Positions 62,735 to 64,000 of a stretch of 64,000 bases of DNA are shown in pieces. The first letter of the stretch is position 1, and each line of letters starts with the position of its first letter. The notes beneath the pieces are model-generated. The model was not told the origin of the DNA, made no database searches, and saw only the letters and a list, made by a program, of their open reading frames with translations. Source of the DNA: an uncultured Bacteroidales bacterium (GTDB lineage: Bacteria > Bacteroidota > Bacteroidia > Bacteroidales > Paludibacteraceae); the NCBI GenBank assembly GCA_937891975.1, contig CALAUA010000010.1:51870-115869 (forward strand). The letters run 5' to 3'. A program made the translations under genes and the position numbers.

Positions 62735-62920
62735 TTATTCAGTACATTTATTCATCAATCTTTTTGTTTCGCGCAACTCCTTTTGCAGCAATTCCATTCG
62801 TTCTTTCAATTGCTCCTGAGTAGGCAGCAATCTTAACAAAAGTACTTTTTTGCGCTTGGGAGTTCTTAGGTCGTTCCTTGGTTCATCCTTGGTTCTTCGT
62901 TGGTCTTTTACACGGAGCAT
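62735..62920 (-). CDS. Possible small basic, coiled-coil protein
   Basis: A 61-codon frame: a basic N-terminal half encoded by the 11-bp array (62849-62903) and a C-terminal coiled-coil-like half, LPTQEQLKERMELLQKELRE. The helical second half looks like real protein; the first half may be repeat translated by chance. TACTTTTG -7 boxes precede it at 62952-62959 and again at 62837-62844 in an 18-bp direct repeat, but neither has a good -33. A shorter product starting at MELLQKELRE is possible. Confidence 0.4.
   Translation of the reverse strand: MLRVKDQRRTKDEPRNDLRTPKRKKVLLLRLLPTQEQLKERMELLQKELRETKRLMNKCTE
62829..62846. repeat. 18-bp direct repeat, copy 1 (AATCTTAACAAAAGTACT)
   Basis: Identical to copy 2 at 62944-62961, 115 bases away; the two flank the 11-bp array and carry a minus-strand TACTTTTG box each. 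Confidence 0.75.
62849..62903. repeat. 11-bp tandem array with CTTGG-type units
   Basis: Five units of 11 bp (for example TCGTTCCTTGG and TTCATCCTTGG), flanked by the two 18-bp direct repeats. Confidence 0.8.
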
Positions 62921-62943
62921 ATATATAAGGTACAAGGGAACAG

Positions 62944-62961
62944 AATCTTAACAAAAGTACT
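62944..62961. repeat. 18-bp direct repeat, copy 2
   Basis: Second copy of AATCTTAACAAAAGTACT; the minus strand carries a TACTTTTG box upstream of the small frame. Confidence 0.75.
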
Positions 62962-62967
62962 AAAAGT

Positions 62968-63002
62968 AAAAAAGTGGCACCCGATATGAGTGCCACTTTT
63001 TT
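62968..63002 (-). terminator. gapA terminator
   Basis: AAAAAAGTGGCAC and GTGCCACTTTTTT pair with a nine-base loop; T tails on both strands. Confidence 0.9.
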
Positions 63003-63006
63003 AGGG

Positions 63007-63068
63007 ATATTGGACGCTTCGCTATTGGACGGCGTACCGCCTATAGGACGCGCCATTGCGCTATTGGA
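63007..63068. repeat. Triple GACG-hairpin-CTAT module downstream of gapA
   Basis: Three modules in a row: GACG-CTTCG-CTAT, GACG-GCGTACCGC-CTAT and GACG-CGCCATTGCG-CTAT, separated by TTG or AG. It runs to within two bases of the gapA stop. The last two cores are small palindromes. Confidence 0.85.
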
Positions 63069-63069
63069 A

Positions 63070-64000
<931 letters not shown>

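Overview
The window looks like a chromosomal segment from a Bacteroidales bacterium (a Bacteroides/Prevotella-like gut or oral anaerobe). Evidence: a complete Bat (aerotolerance) operon, a SusC/SusD polysaccharide utilization locus, SprA of the type IX secretion/gliding system, Bacteroidetes promoters (TTTG, about 20 bp, TAnnTTTG), weak Shine-Dalgarno signals and proteins with typical Bacteroidales C-terminal tails. No species can be named from the sequence alone.

Layout. 1-3105: valS and a chorismate mutase. 3121-11318: a co-directional Bat operon (MoxR ATPase, DUF58, a membrane protein, BatA, BatB, BatC, BatD, BatE), possibly led by a sigma-54-like promoter. 11391-17998: on the minus strand, a TetR regulator, TolC-like protein, periplasmic adaptor, RND pump and a PII-like protein form one efflux operon. 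18181-22331: panB, a divergent lipoprotein and a ClpB that lacks its N-terminal domain. 22485-34706: a seven-gene minus-strand PUL (SusC, SusD, surface glycan-binding lipoprotein, GH30, SGNH hydrolase, three-repeat secreted protein, GH3) whose core composition matches the known fungal beta-1,6-glucan locus type. 35154-39851: metY-metX-thrA. 39893-57830: M6 protease, tRNA-Arg, NadR-like kinase, sprA, ruvA, a TonB-domain lipoprotein, small envelope genes, an orphan winged-helix protein, an Omp85-type barrel, a DUF819 transporter-like protein, an acyltransferase, a 41-residue membrane peptide and glutathione peroxidase. 58181-62242: an AT-rich island. 62277-63069: a structured RNA candidate and repeats. 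63070-64000: gapA, running off the end.

The most interesting locus is 58181-61295: a 46-residue peptide gene with a C-x2-C-x3-C core sits between a radical SAM/SPASM enzyme and a YcaO enzyme of the long E. coli type, with a terminator-like hairpin between peptide and YcaO genes. This has the anatomy of a RiPP biosynthetic cluster; the peptide gene is short enough to be missed by most gene callers. A probable 340-nt structured RNA with its own promoter and terminator lies just upstream.

The second theme is repeats. Many intergenic gaps carry short tandem arrays whose unit sequence is private to the locus but whose period is fixed: 7 bp (at least eight sites), 9 bp (one) or 11 bp (six). A separate module, GACG-[GC palindrome]-CTAY, recurs at several sites, usually flanked by the heptamer phrases. 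The same arrays occur inside coding genes (valS, metX, thrA, nadR-like, ruvA), in frame and usually in linkers, suggesting a process that inserts or expands microrepeats throughout the genome.
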